Part shown: piece by piece, positions 24,849 to 38,102 of the stretch
Numbering within the stretch: the stretch's first letter is position 1
Layout: every line of letters begins with the position of its first letter
NCBI RefSeq assembly: GCF_021130785.1
Contig: NW_025778037.1
Span: 1-64,000, forward strand
Direction of reading: 5' to 3'
From: Homalodisca vitripennis
Lineage: Eukaryota > Arthropoda > Insecta > Hemiptera > Cicadellidae
Length of the DNA stretch: 64,000 nt
The notes under the pieces: generated by a model
The model's input: only the letters and a program-made list of their open reading frames with translations
Database searches by the model: none
Told to the model about the DNA's origin: nothing
Program-made: the position numbers and the translations under genes

Positions 24849-25420
24849 AGACTTGATACTTTGATACTTTCTTTTTATTATCCTGCCCAGACCTCCCATT
24901 TAGACCAATGGTCCACTCCACCACCATGACAGGCAACAAATATATTCATATCTAATACATTGTTTGGAGCAGTAGCCTGATTTTTACAAAATTTACATTT
25001 CTTTTTAAACTACTAGACCCTTATTCTTTTTTTATTTATGTGTAATAAAACTAACTGTTTTTTTACTTACAACAATATTGTTACTTAAATTATATATCCT
25101 ATATATATAATATTATTATTAAATAAAAACCCTACTTACAGTACAGTTCTATGCTTTTACTATTTACTTTATTGTTTATTCAATAACTACATCTTTTTTT
25201 GTATGGTTTCAATTCTAAATTCCTTTACGTATAGCCAAAATTTATCTTACACTAATAAAAGAAATAATTTTACACAGTATTGATGTACTATAAAACTTAT
25301 AATTCATATCTTTCTTAAAAGTTTTCATTTTGAATTTTCTTCAACAAAGTGCATTTGCTTTCCTATCACTTTCCCGCAGTTCTCTTTCTTAGTAAATTCA
25401 ATAATCTAATAGATGTCACT

Positions 25421-25520
25421 AAGAGAGAGAGAGAGAGATGGAGAAGAGGAGAGAGAGAGAGTGAGAGACGATTGAAGACGAGAGAAGAAGAGAGAGAGAG
25501 AGAGAGAAGAGAGAGATGAG
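25421..25520. repeat. GA microsatellite
   Basis: A second imperfect (GA)n run about 570 bases from the first, with GAGAAGAGGAG interruptions. The minus-strand frame over it is an artefact. Confidence 0.85.
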
Positions 25521-25529
25521 ATATTCATC

Positions 25530-28440
25530 CTAAACTTGTATTGACGATTTCTTCTCTGGCCTCGATGCCGCGTTGAGAGATTATTTATTTGAACCAATTT
25601 TATGATTGATACTATAAACAAGTTTGCTATAAACTTGGAAACATCAGTACTGTGTTAATAATAGCGATGGGCCAGTGGGCGAAATGTTAAGGAGGAATAA
25701 CAGCAGTTGATTGATACTATTTGGGCCAGGGTAGCTTCAACTTCTACTGCCAACAGGTCTTGTGGTGTATGGTATACTCGCTTCAATTTAACATTGCCAT
25801 TTCATTTATTGATAAAACCTGCTCTATTCGTAGTTATACAGAACGGAAATTTGTTTTCCTAATTAAATGTGGAATATATGATGCTTAGTCTGAGACTTGC
25901 CTAACCGACAGAATATTAACATATAAAGATAATTGTAAAATCATTATTGTTTTGTTTGCGAAGATATCATTTACAGTATTTTACTGTGAATGATGTCAGA
26001 TTGTTTGAAGGGATTTTAGCTGTAACATAACATTATCCATTACAACTTATTTTTAAAAACATTGGATAATGTTAGAATGTAAACAATAAACATAGCTATT
26101 CATCTAAAAAACTGGAATTTTTTTTTCAAATTTTGCCTAATACATTTACTAAATTAAGGATGTTGATTGTTAAATAAATTCCATAAAATGAACCTAAACA
26201 TATAGTCTACATACGCTGACAGCTAGGTATTATAATATAGGACACGGATAGGTTTTTTTAAGATAGGCATTGACATATCCAAAACTATAGATGTTACCTA
26301 TTTAACTGGCTACATTCAGTATTAAAATTAACGTTACGGTGTTACTGTATTATATACAATTTTAAAGCGGTTACTTACCCAAAATTTAAAACAAAGCATA
26401 TTACGTTATTATGTTGGTCTCAAAATTTCCATTAATTTCATGTATTATTTTATATTTTAATCTTACCGTAGGGTCTATATGATTTGTATATATTTCAAAA
26501 AACTAAGCCATGGTGATCATTAAGTGCATTAAATTATGCTTGCTTATTCACTTATTTCCTTGAGTTTTTAAAGACATAATGAACTAATAATTATATAAGA
26601 CTGATTGATAGCAAAAATATTATAATTTTAAATGGTTCAACTGCTTTGTTATTAATGTAACTATTGCCTAGCAGTTTAGTATCTTAAGAGTTATTTCTTG
26701 GTGATATTTAAATAATTAATCTAACAATGACTAAGGAAGTCTATTTCAATAATATTTCACTGTCTGATAGGGTACATTGCACTCGAATTTCAATTACTAT
26801 TCATGTCCCTTAGGAGGTATATTCTTGGAAACATGAAAGTTTAAGAGAATCACGTGTTCCAAATTATTTTGTTACACTCTGTTGGTTAATATATAGGCTT
26901 CTTGGAAATCCAGCGAATGTCTTATTCTTCATCTCGTAGCCCTAAGTGAGCTGGGCTCTTTCATTATCTCAATCATTACTTTCCTTGAGTAAAACATGAC
27001 TTCACTTGTTTGACGAATTAAAATTGTCGCTTGTCCAAATGAGTACTAATGAATTTTATCTGTTTAACAGCCGATTTAAACACCACAATGAATTTTTAAT
27101 ACTCAGATATTAACTTTTTTATGGAAGGATTAATAAACCAGTAAATTAATATCTTGAAATTTCAGATAATCATTTGAAAATATATCATTTTATTGCATCG
27201 TTGGAAAAATTATCTGTACTCAAAAGTTCTATTACGGGGGGTCCATAGCTTGAGTATGCCTCGCGCGTAAATTCAATCTCGTCCCGAATAGATAACGTTC
27301 AAGACTATTAATGAAACTGTTACTATTTTCCACTAACAAGCTATTTTTGTTCATAAAGCATGTTGCTACGATTATTATGGTTTGAATTTCAGAATAACTG
27401 TAATCTTTACTCTACTAAATTCTACGTAATATCCCTTCATAAGCTCATAAGATAATTTTACCAATCGTTTTTCCCAAAGTACAAACATTAGTACATAGTA
27501 CATTTGTTGGTTGGTAAAATCTTAGCTCATTATTTTTAATTGATAATTAACGTTCGCAAATCAATCTATTCATTACTGGATTGTATATATTCAGTACGAT
27601 GACACTACTCTTAGAGGGCCCCTAATCTATTGTGGTTTTATATTTTGCGCTTTTTGTCTAATATGTGTTTAAAATTACCAAAAATACACTATAATAGTAA
27701 TATAGCACCAATAGTACGTGACTGCAACATAATTGTTGCAGTCTGAGGACGTCCGTAGTAGTCAACGATTGAGTTTTAAGAAAGAGATACAAAAATGTGT
27801 ACAAAGATATAATACATTTAGTTCTTGACATTCATGCATTTAAAAAGCCCTAAAATAAAAAATTCGAAAATAAAACATAAACCTTACATATGAAATGGGT
27901 AATGTTTCGCATTATTATCACGTGATAGCAAATTCTTAGAATACATATACATAAAATAAAAGTGTTATTATTTTAAATTGTTATAAACGATTTAACACTT
28001 TCTCTGTTTCACATCTGTATAATAATTCGGTCTCACTTTAATCTGAGACTTGTCTGATAAACATACTCTAAAGTTTAATAGGTTGAAGTATAGGTCTGTC
28101 TGTCTGTCTTGCATTAAATTAATACCACAAACATGAAACTGATTTAAAGTTGTGCATAAAACTTCATTTTTATATACAAAACTTCTATGCTATGGGTGTG
28201 TGTTACACCATTGCATTTCGCTGTCCTGAGCGTTAGCAAATCTTTGTAGATTAATGTTTAGAGTAAACTATTGAATTATTGATAGATTAATTAGGAAAAC
28301 AAACCACTGGGGTAAAGCATGTGATATTTCAATATTTGGCATAGTTAATACAAGTAGACTGGCCGAATTGATGGTATATGAAAAACACTCCGTTAAACTA
28401 AAAAAGTGGAGTAGACAATGCAGTGAACTGAAGAGCAAAT
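25530..28440. other. AT-rich stretch with one perfect hairpin
   Basis: No gene is visible. GACTGCAACA (27720-27729) and TGTTGCAGTC (27734-27743) form a perfect 10-base stem around TAAT. The rest is AT-rich background. Confidence 0.5.
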
Positions 28441-28453
28441 TGATGAGTAAACT

Positions 28454-28579
28454 ATGAGTAAACCGAAGTCTGCAAGGCTGATAGGATTGCTTGAGCAGGA
28501 CAAACTTTACCTAAATATCTATGTTATAACTGAGTGCCCGGACTCAACTGCGCATGCGAAATTTACTAGAGTGTGGTGA
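28454..28579 (+). CDS. short ORF of 41 residues, unrecognised
   Basis: The frame runs from ATG 28454 to TGA 28577-28579 in a locally GC-richer patch. Its product begins MSKPKSARLIGLLEQDKLYL and includes ITECPDSTAHAK. Composition is balanced and not the Phe/Leu/Asn bias of background frames. An in-frame TAA lies two codons upstream, so this ATG would be the start. It could be a small peptide, a remnant of a transposon frame or chance. Confidence 0.22.
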   Translation: MSKPKSARLIGLLEQDKLYLNIYVITECPDSTAHAKFTRVW

Positions 28580-28589
28580 ATAGCAGTAA

Positions 28590-31500
28590 TTACCATTTTG
28601 TATAGTAATTATATAAATAATTATATAAAGTAAAAAACTCTTGATTATTTACTTTACATACACACCGCCTCTATTCGATAATTAACCCTAGCTTCCGGTA
28701 TTTGCTAATTTTACCTCCCTTGAACTTATAAATAATATTACTTTAATTATAATGGATTATATAAATATAAATGTTCATAAAAATGTTAAAAAGTAACTTC
28801 TGTGTCGGCTATTTTAGCTTACAAAAATATGGCATCAAATATGATTGTTAATCATTATTTTTTATTTCGCCACATCAACGGAACAAACTTTCGAGTTATA
28901 TAATCTGGACTATCTTAAGCAGATGTTTCAATTATAATTTAATTCATTTTAGTACTAGATTGTCGTTTGAAAACCTCTTTAGTCTATATTAGTAGGTTAT
29001 ATATACATTTTATTTGTAACTGTTTCTTTGGTCTTATCGTGGTATTTCGTTATACACATTTTTATTTGAATTATTTTGACATTCCGATGTATATTAAACA
29101 CTATTAATTCACTCTTTTGTAAAATGTTATGTATTGATATTAATATTTTGAAGTTATTTTGTATTTCAATTACTATTTTTCATTAACTACAATTTATTGT
29201 AAAGTGTAGTTTATATTGAGTTACTAACAAAACGGTTTCTAAAATTAAACTTTGCAATTAAATTGATGACTAAAGGAAAGCATAACTTGAGTATCTTCCG
29301 GCGGATATTTTTGAATGTAAAGTGCCTCATTTCCTTCCTTAATTTCTCGAATCAGTTAAGTTAGAAGGCTTCTTCGTATGAACGTGCATCATTCGTCACA
29401 GTGAATAGGCTAGGAACTTGCCTACAAAATTTTTTTATACAACACAAATTGTAGTAAAATAATGATTTTTTCCGCCTCAAACAGCAAAACTTCTAAGGTG
29501 TTATTATTAATAACTTACTAATAATATCAAAATTCCAACGGGTCCATTGTAAAAAAACTTGAATTTCATAACGTCAATTCTATAAAAAAAATATGTCAGT
29601 TTCTCTTCTTCTGAAAAAACATCCAGTTTACAATTGTTAAGCATTTATTTGAAACTCAATTAAACGTGAAGCTCTTTGTATAACTAAAAGGGCAGGTCAT
29701 TGTTAAATGTCATAAATGTTTCACTCCATGACGTTCAAATCATTTTCGTGTTATTGCAAAGTGTTTCGGCAGATATTGCAGTATAAAATATGTTACACTT
29801 TTCCCCTCTTTTTAATCTCTCAAAACTTGCATTAAAATTTGAATAAAAAAACTTATAAAGTTTTTGAGTAAATTATCCTGTATAGAAACTATAAGTCAGG
29901 TCAAAAAAGGATTGGTGGTATTAGATTGGTTCAGAAGTCTTCCCTAGTGTTTATGGAGATTTATATAAAGACATCATTAATTGATCTATAGTATTAGTTT
30001 AGGGTAGGTAACGTAAATCTTAGTAGAGGGATACTGTATGTTATTTATATTAAAACTTAATTATTACATAGTTTGGTTGCATTTTATAATGACTCCACAA
30101 ATATTTTAAAATATATAATATATTATTTACTGGTTGTAGTTAGAGGTGTATTGGGTATTTAATACGCGTTTCATTTTGTTTCGTTTGTTAGTTTTTTAAA
30201 AGTGTTCATGTAATCCAAATATCGCAAATTCTTTTTTTAATTTCTTACAATTAACATTTGCTAGTGTTGCTCCTTTGTTGAACTTGGTTGGCTACAGCTA
30301 CTATAAAGTGAAACGCCTGCAATATATGTGTGACAAGCTTACAAAAGTCTGGAACAGACTGTATACTTGGACGTTGTGTGAAAATTGGCATTTTTTAAAA
30401 CTAATATACAAAATTAAAAATGAGGGAATATTCAGTATAGTACGATTACCAGTCAGTACAAATGACAATTAATGAGCAAGAAAAAATAAATTTCTGCATT
30501 AGGCAAAGTTTTTTATACTTTACGGTGATTTCAATATTGGGTGTTTTATACTTAGAAACCTGCCTAGTTCATAAAGAAAGCGCGACCCGACTCTTTGGTT
30601 TTATCCTCTTATACTTTACTGACATATAATAGAAGGTGGTTTGTATTCTTCATTAATAAACCTGTGCAAATATAAAACATCTTTAGACTGAAAAGTCTTA
30701 AACACATTCATTGATATATGTGAAAATATATTTATACTGATAGGCTCCTAAAACAAATTCGAAAGTTTATATATTGACTATAATAAATTGTTAGTAACGG
30801 TTAGGTGGAATACGTGTTTAAGTATAAACTGGGTTGAAAATAAATTAACAGAAGAAAGTATAGGGTATTATTTAAGAGAATGTTGTTGGCATTATATATA
30901 CATCTTGATGAAACTCCAGATGTAAACTGGACAATTCATCCAAGAAAATATATAGTTATTCCAAGTTCTCCCGATTCGATTACACTAAAAGACGCACTAC
31001 ATTCACATTTAATTTGACCCTATTTTAATGCACTTAGAATGAATACTATTTATTTCTAGCGTTTATCTAGAATATGATTAATTATTTATTTAGATGACTA
31101 AATAATCCACTATACGTATAGTAACCAGACTCAGTGGCTGCTCAAGATGTGTTGCGCAATGGAGAAAGGAAAATAGTTGAGCGAAGTGTTTGTTGCAGCT
31201 CAAGTACTCGATACCAAACTGCAAGGGGACAGATAAATGAAAATTTTCCAAAATAAATATTATAGAAGATGTTTTAAGAATTGTGTCAACACCTTTAGAT
31301 ACTTTTAAGTAATTAAGATGGGGCATGTAACCATTCGGAGTTGGGTTTTATTACTGGGTTCTTTTGGTTTTCAAGCACTGGAATGGTTGGGTTTTATCAT
31401 ATATTGGATATATTTTCCCTCGTAATTAGAAGCGATTGGAAAAATATTGTCAAAATCGTTGCCAAATCACGGAGTGAGCTCCATTTTTATTCACTGTAAC

Positions 31501-31680
31501 TTTAAATCTTGAAAAAATCTCTTCCACTTTCTATTATTATTTCAAGGATTTAAATAGATTTTTTTAGCTCTGAGCAAGTTGAAAATTAATGGCAAAGTGA
31601 GTTCAGGTTTGGAAATTCACATACCCTACATTTATTTTATGAAACAAACTAAATACATGTGTGTGTGTTTTTCTTGTGCT
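28590..31680. other. AT-rich stretch without a supportable gene
   Basis: Frames at 30275-30472 (+) and 31090-31326 (-) are open but lack splice boundaries or recognisable motifs. Nothing else is supportable. Confidence 0.45.
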
Positions 31681-31686
31681 GTTTTT

Positions 31687-31690
<4 letters not shown>

Positions 31691-31716
<26 letters not shown>
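31691..31716. repeat. GT microsatellite
   Basis: An uninterrupted (GT)n run of about 13 units. Confidence 0.9.
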
Positions 31717-31717
<1 letters not shown>

Positions 31718-32616
31718 AGTGTTTTATGTTGGTTTTCTATATATTAGTAGGGGTGTTAGATGAAAACAGGAAAAGCTCATGGGAGAATCTTGATCTGATT
31801 ATAGTTGGATAGAGAGTTAAAAATTACATAATTAAGAACTTGATACTATATTTAATTATTTTTTATCACCGTTATTGCGGTGGCATTTGCAAACACCATT
31901 TTAAAACTTCATATTAATCTACAGCTACAGGATTAATATAACTAATTATTTTTGTAATATTTTTACGTGAAATTTATATAAGACACTTATAACAAGTGTT
32001 ATAAACTACACTTCAAAACTTACTTAATACAAAAACTTTACCTATATTCTAGAAAACAATTATGATAGGAAATTAGGACTTTGCATTGCAAAAATTTGCG
32101 GTGTACGAGTCATAGGGAGCAGTCTGTTTTCAGAAATGGAGAAGAGAAAGAATAAAATGTCAAATCTCATCCAGTTACAAAAAAAGTATAGAACTATTGT
32201 TGATACTCTAAGTTTCACACACCAAAAAATAAAAAACATTTAATCGAATTTTACGAGTATAATTAAACAGAGAAAGAAAATTATAAAAAATACCCAAATG
32301 ATAAAAAGGCCAAATTTTAAAATTTAATTATTGCCAATTTACAACTTTACAGCTATTGTAGTTTTTTCTTATAATGGTTTTAAGAATATATACTAAAAGG
32401 ACTATTATAGTGTCACGAAAAAAGATTCATTAAATTAGAAATTCAATGGGCGAGGGGAGGGGATATTATGCCTGGAGGACTAGACTCTTCCTAGTAAAAC
32501 AGGTATCCAGTTTACATTAATTAAGGTAATATTGTAATTAAGAGCAACGTAACACTTGCCTCACTTAACCCAGAGAAGCTCCAATGTTACGTCAATCTCA
32601 TCCCCACTGGTGTTAC

Positions 32617-32708
32617 CTAGAAGCTTTAATAGCATGCCCATGATGTATATCATGTTGGATATTGGCCACGTTATCTCCAATAAACACACTCCCAAATGCT
32701 GTCATATA
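32617..32708 (-). CDS. candidate internal exon, unrecognised
   Basis: On the minus strand an acceptor (CACATTATCAG) and donor (TCTAG/GTAACA) bound 92 bases with one open frame, starting YMTAFGSVFIGDNVANIQ. It lies only about 50 bases downstream of another exon candidate (32761-32840). The two frames do not join in phase as given, so either one base is missing or only one is real. Confidence 0.27.
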
Positions 32709-32760
32709 CTGATAATGTGGATTTACTATTGGTAACCACCCCTTCCACGTTGGTATTTAC

Positions 32761-32840
32761 CTGGAGATTACGAATTTTCGGTCATGGATTCTGATTACCC
32801 TGTTTAAATTCGTGCCGTTTAATGGGCTGTTGATATTTGT
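32761..32840 (-). CDS. candidate internal exon, unrecognised
   Basis: A strong minus-strand acceptor (CTACATTTTTTCAG) and a donor (CCAG/GTAAAT) enclose 80 bases. Only one frame is open, reading TNINSPLNGTNLNRVIRIHD and on to FVIS. The product is not recognised. It includes a possible N-glycosylation site (NGT). Confidence 0.3.
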
Positions 32841-33862
32841 CTGAAAAAATGTAGAGATAGACCAGGTTTACCAGGTTATGTCAGAAAATTAAGTTGTCTT
32901 TACAGGAGACTGTTATTACTTTCTTTTTTACTTTCTATACCTATTCTTTATACATTCATCTCGGTTTTTAACCTACATTAAAGTCCTTTTCAACTGGATT
33001 AATATGGTTAGTTACTGTGCTACCATTAAATTTTTAATAAAATATGAAAACATCTGATCAACTGAGTTAAAATGATAAGAAGATAGGTAGGTAAGAAAAC
33101 ATGGTTTATTTCCAAGAATTATATACCACCTTTCACTAGAGTTGCAAATTGCAAAGTTTAGTCTTTTACAATACTCACTATAGCGGCTAAAAAGTAAAAA
33201 CAGTTTCCAATGTAAGCGAGTAAGAGTTAGAGAAAATCTATTGATAAATATAATTTTAATATATAATGTTAAATCTAAGTTACTATGTTTAAAACGAAAA
33301 TTATTCAACATTCATGGTTTTTAAAAAGGAATGTTGTGTGGGACAAACAAAATCTGTCTAAATAAATGGAATGAGTGAATAATAAACAATCAGCTTATAG
33401 TGAAACATCTATAAACCCCTATCATGAAGGTTGGTTTATTGACGCACTGAGGGGAAAAACAGGACTATAAGGCCATTTGGATACAAACACCATTCACTTC
33501 AAATTAAACAACTTCTATTAAAAAATAATAATTTATTGCATAGAAATTTATACATTTAATTTAAAAATCATTATCCTTTAATCTTTTTTGTAAAGGGGAG
33601 ATGTCTTACAATAAAGAGCCGGTTAAATCATTTTTTGCAGGAATTGTTACGTACATATTTCCTGATAAGTAAGATTTTCCTTCCAAAAACGAATGGTCCT
33701 AGGAATTTTGTTCATTAATAACGTCTATATTTCAGATATCTTAAAAATTACTGCAGCTAGAGGTCATTGAGTACTCAATTTTAATCAACTTTTCAGTTCA
33801 ATTTACATTAATATACATTACATTTTACGTTCCTGGGGTAACGGCCCAAACTAATTTATACT

Positions 33863-34135
33863 ATGGCTCCCTTTTTAAACGGTAGCACTGAAAATTTTTG
33901 GGGCGAAATCTTTCACCCTGTATTAGCTACGCTACACTATAGCGGTTTCTTGGGACCATATGTGTATATGAACTTTTTTTCATTATTTTCACCGTTGAAG
34001 AACATAAGTCCTGACAGTTCATTCTCCGTTTTTCTTCATGGGACACCCTGTATATACTATAGACTAGTAGAAATGGATTTTTTCACACCAAAAATAATCC
34101 AAACGCTCCAAGTTAACTCATCTCAAAAAGGTTAG
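33863..34135 (-). repeat. dispersed-repeat fragment with ACAGGGTG motifs
   Basis: Read on the minus strand, ATACAGGGTG occurs at 34044-34053 (as ATACAGGGTGTCCC) and again at 33914-33923. ATACAGGGTGTCCC-type motifs are, from general experience, common in insect dispersed repeats; I cannot name the family. A 90-codon plus-strand frame over the same interval is probably a shadow. Confidence 0.35.
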
Positions 34136-34734
34136 AGGTTTATTATACACATGGACACATCAAAAATTAGAGAAGAAATATGGTTTTAATTCATTTGGTT
34201 GCTACAGAGGACTTGCGGTCTACACGCTTCTTCAATAATACCTCCTACTTTACAAACGAAATCAATGTCTTATTCCCAAGTTCGCTTTTGTCGGGCAAAA
34301 CTATGGCAAATGCACCATAAATTAACAAACTGGTCGTGATTTTTGTGGCCCGTGGGACATTGTATGTATCTCCCTACTAATTTATGACCAACTATTTTAA
34401 GAGTACCAACGCGTAGCATAAATTTTCTTAAGCTCATGTAAATCAGTTAGTTTTATTGTTTGTAGGACTGTTAATTCAGCTTTATCTGATTTTGAAAAAA
34501 TTGCTCATGTTTATTTATCCAGCAGTATAGTAGTATATTTGGACTGTTGTTAAAAGTTTTCCGTTACTTTATCTTTGTAAATTACATGCAATATATAGGG
34601 AAAACATTAAAAAAAACAACTGCATATAAAACCTCAACCAATACAATTCGTTAACACCCACCTTGACACTAAAGGTCTAGGCACAGGTTATTTACTTATA
34701 CATACACCGGCTAAGTTAAAAAAAAAATTTAACA

Positions 34735-35110
34735 TCTCCACTAGATTGCACCCCACAGTGGAAGAGAATCGGCGAGCCGCAGCCATAGCACATGAAACAG
34801 GTCATATACCAACTTTCACAATAAAGCGCAATGGTACAGGGGCATAACTCAGACAAACGACTGCCTCTTAATCGCGATTGTACAAATACTACAGGGGACT
34901 TCATAGAGATGGGAAAGTGGTAAATATTATTAGATTAAGATTTGGAGATGCCAGGGTGAATTCTTAGACTACATAACATTAAAAATAGATTTCCACCACA
35001 CTTTATATCTAAGCTGCCACGCCGAAGGACCAACGGGGAAAACACTCGGATCGCGCATAATGTTACAATGCCCCAAGCTTTACGAGTTCTTTTGACAAGA
35101 ATTTATACAA
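34735..35110 (+). pseudogene. LINE fragment: RNase H and C-terminal zinc knuckle
   Basis: Pieces in shifted frames match the 3' part of an insect non-LTR retrotransposon ORF2. An RNase H end reads like H-S-G-V-E-E-N-R-R-A (about 34750-34785). Then comes IIRLRFGDARVNS (about 34926-34965), and a Cys-rich block, CHAEGPTG... ending MLQCPKLYEF (about 35013-35092), matching the usual C-x2-C-x7-8-H-x4-C 'HillqCP' region. Frames are broken by indels. No upstream reverse transcriptase is visible, so the copy is truncated or diverged. Confidence 0.62.
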
Positions 35111-37850
35111 AATTATCTTAATGTTAATGTAATATAAATTAATACAATTAGAAGAAAACAATTGTATAAAAAAGAAATAAAAACAAATATCTCATGGACC
35201 ATACAAAACAACCAAAACCCATTTAAATGGAAAATCAGCACTAAAACACAAAACATTTATGTATTCCTGGTTTTTCGGGCTCTTTTATTTTCCCATTTGT
35301 CCATATTTCGGATTAGGAATGTCTGAAGGAACCCCTGGGCAAGAATTCTATGATCCCCTAATAATTCCACACAATAGAATCCTGTAACGTTCCCAGAATT
35401 GTCTTATTTAAGACAGAATTTACAAACAGAGTAGGTACTATACAACACATATCATGTTTATACCATTCAACCTTTAAAACCATATTAAAACAAAATCATA
35501 AATATTAAGAGTATTCACGAGTTTCGGTATGGACAAAAGTTTAACAAACCTAAAAAAGCGGAACTAACGAGGCTGCATGGGAAAAAAAACCCAGAGAAGG
35601 GGGCCGTTTATAAAATATAACAGAAAATCTTTTATATAATATAAAAGAGTCTTAGGACCCAACAGTAAGGGCCGAAAGAGTAGTGGCCTGGCATTTTGCC
35701 GCCTTTCTCATTTTTAAAAAAACCGCATGTTCTATGTAATTAAGTTCTTCTTTTACACTTTGCGGGAAAAGAGTATGTTTCAATTCGTAAAACGTAGTTG
35801 TAATGTTTAAACAGTATTAACCGTTGTCAAAGTTATGTTAATACTCGTTTTCAAATACAAGGTTTAATGTAAAATAGTCTGATACAACGTTTTTTAACGT
35901 ATTTTTTAATCATTTTGTTTACTTTTTACGGATTAAGTTAATCTTGATAAATTCTATTTGGTCTCATCAAAATCAATCTAGTTTTTTAATTGTGTTATAT
36001 AAGATGGTGTCAGTCGAAAATATAATAGCTAATTATTACTTAAATACACAGTGAATTATAGTTTTTCTACTCAAAACAATATTATAAGAAATTATCCGAA
36101 TTTATAACTTCTTGAATTACCTTGCAATTTTACTAAAGGGAACGGGTATGTATTTTGAATATGCTGTGTGTGAATTAGTTCTTAAACTATCAGGTCTCAC
36201 GTTATTCTTCTTGGCCTAACCAGGCAAATGGTTAAAAATTCTGCGTTGTAGGAGAATTCTCCCAATGCCTGGTTTCATGGACACTTGAATTGAGACTTGA
36301 GCTTAATATTAAATATGAGCTTAAAAATATATACTTACAAAAGACATTTTCGTAGATTGGAAAAGTATTTGATAAGTGTATAAGTCTACTCATTGTAAGC
36401 GCAGTTATGCGAAATACACAATTAGCTGCTTACGAAATCGTTATTATATTATTTATAAATTTTTAAATTAGTTATTAAAAATAATATGTTATTGAAAAAA
36501 AATTCGAACAATACCTATGTACCTTACCCATTAGAACCCTCCGAACTGCAAGTTAATTGTGGAAAATCCAATATATCTCATGTTAATGAGAGTTGGGGCT
36601 AATTGGCCAACATTTTTGCCCCAAGAGGGGACTACGTCAGTAAGACTATCGTCATGGACTGCTTGGATTAGGACTTACTGAAAGGGACATCAACCGACCA
36701 CATCATAATAACTTCTCCAATTCAATGGATGTCGTTTATTAAATGCGACGAAATATCTTTTAATTTTTTAATTCTCTATAAACTGACCTTATTTTTAATT
36801 GAGTTAAAAAGTAAGCATGTTTTTATACTAAATCTGCATTTTTGCATGTTTCCTTTTTAGTAGTCAAATATAACGGAAATTAGAATTTTGACATAAACCC
36901 ATTTACTTAAAATCCAATACACTCTTACGTATTTTATTTTATTTAATATTATATAACATGATTTAATAATTGCAACATAATATTGTTACATTGAAAAAAA
37001 GTGTGTCTCTTAAATCATATTTTGGTGATATACGCCATAGCCAAACAGTTTTATTCCCCATACATCTACAAAAGATATGCACAGTAATAAACGTTGTAGT
37101 TCACGTACTACGGTTGCATGGTTACACTTCGTTTAAATTAAAAACACCACCGTGCATCAGAAACTTGATACGGCTTGTCCTTAAAAAGCATTTATTTTGA
37201 ACGGAAAACGGAACAATTTTGACCGTTTAATGCATACATATTTATGTAATTAGACATTACTTTTGGTTGATAATCCTAAATAGATTTAATGCACTACTTT
37301 AATGTTCAATTCTGATGTCAAATAGGACCAAAAATCATGCATTTACTGATAAAATGATAACAAAAAGTAAATTTCGAATTAGAAATATACAAATAACTAG
37401 GCAGGTTTGTTTCATGTCCTGCATATGTTGTGTAAATGAGTCTTTCTGGTAAACGGGTTGTTGACCAACCCTTGTATAATAAAATTAATACACAGTAATA
37501 GATAATAAATAAAGTAACATTGAATGATAAATAGTTGTTAAAATTTTAGGGACATATGATACGAGTAACAATTTTAAAGCCGTATTTATTTTCCTAAAAT
37601 ATTTGATATAGTTACTTTTTCTTAATGATTATAACTTACATGTTGAGATAAACTTAGAAGTGATGATAAAAGGATTATAATAAAAACTTTATACGTTTCT
37701 AGATTCCCTTATTTTGGGGACACCAAAAAACTCATCAAAGAATAACGCTTAAAACTGATGTAATAATATTACAGTATGATTTTTTTTTACGTATTATTGC
37801 GTTAAATATACTTGTTTTTTAATTGCCGTAAATATTAAAAGGCTACTTTT
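35110..37850. other. AT-rich stretch without a supportable gene
   Basis: GC-richer snippets occur at 35565-35710 and 36590-36700 and may be repeat remnants; I recognise none. TTGGGGCTAATTGGCC and TTTTTGCCCCAA near 36593-36630 form a loose inverted repeat. Confidence 0.4.
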
Positions 37851-37966
37851 ACTTGAACAATAATTATGTATATATATTTTTTGGGCAAATTTATATTTCT
37901 ATATTTGCCTTTATTTTACTAAACTGTATATTACTGGCAGTTAATTCTATTATCTCTTTCGTGCAG

Positions 37967-38102
37967 GCTAGTGCCCTACCATTACCATTCCTTACTGGAT
38001 TTAAAAATTATTCACGTTACAGTGACAAGACTCAATGAACCATCTGTTTCCGAAATCAGCTGTTTACTGTACATCTCACCAACCAATCACAACGGTTTTT
38101 GA
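37967..38102 (+). CDS. candidate terminal exon, unrecognised
   Basis: A strong acceptor (TATCTCTTTCGTGCAG, ending at 37966) is followed by a frame open for 45 codons to TGA at 38100-38102. It reads LVPYHYHSLLDLK and later VTRLNEPSVSEISCLLYISP. A competing frame (37853-38038) is shorter after the acceptor. The GC-richer block continues to about 38430 with no recognisable product. That block could instead be part of a repeat. Confidence 0.25.

Noticed and set aside
24748..25621. Two Ser/Leu-rich minus-strand frames
   Set aside because: Encoded by the GA microsatellites.
31579..31812. 77-codon Cys/Val-rich frame
   Set aside because: The core is the GT microsatellite (CVCVCVCV).
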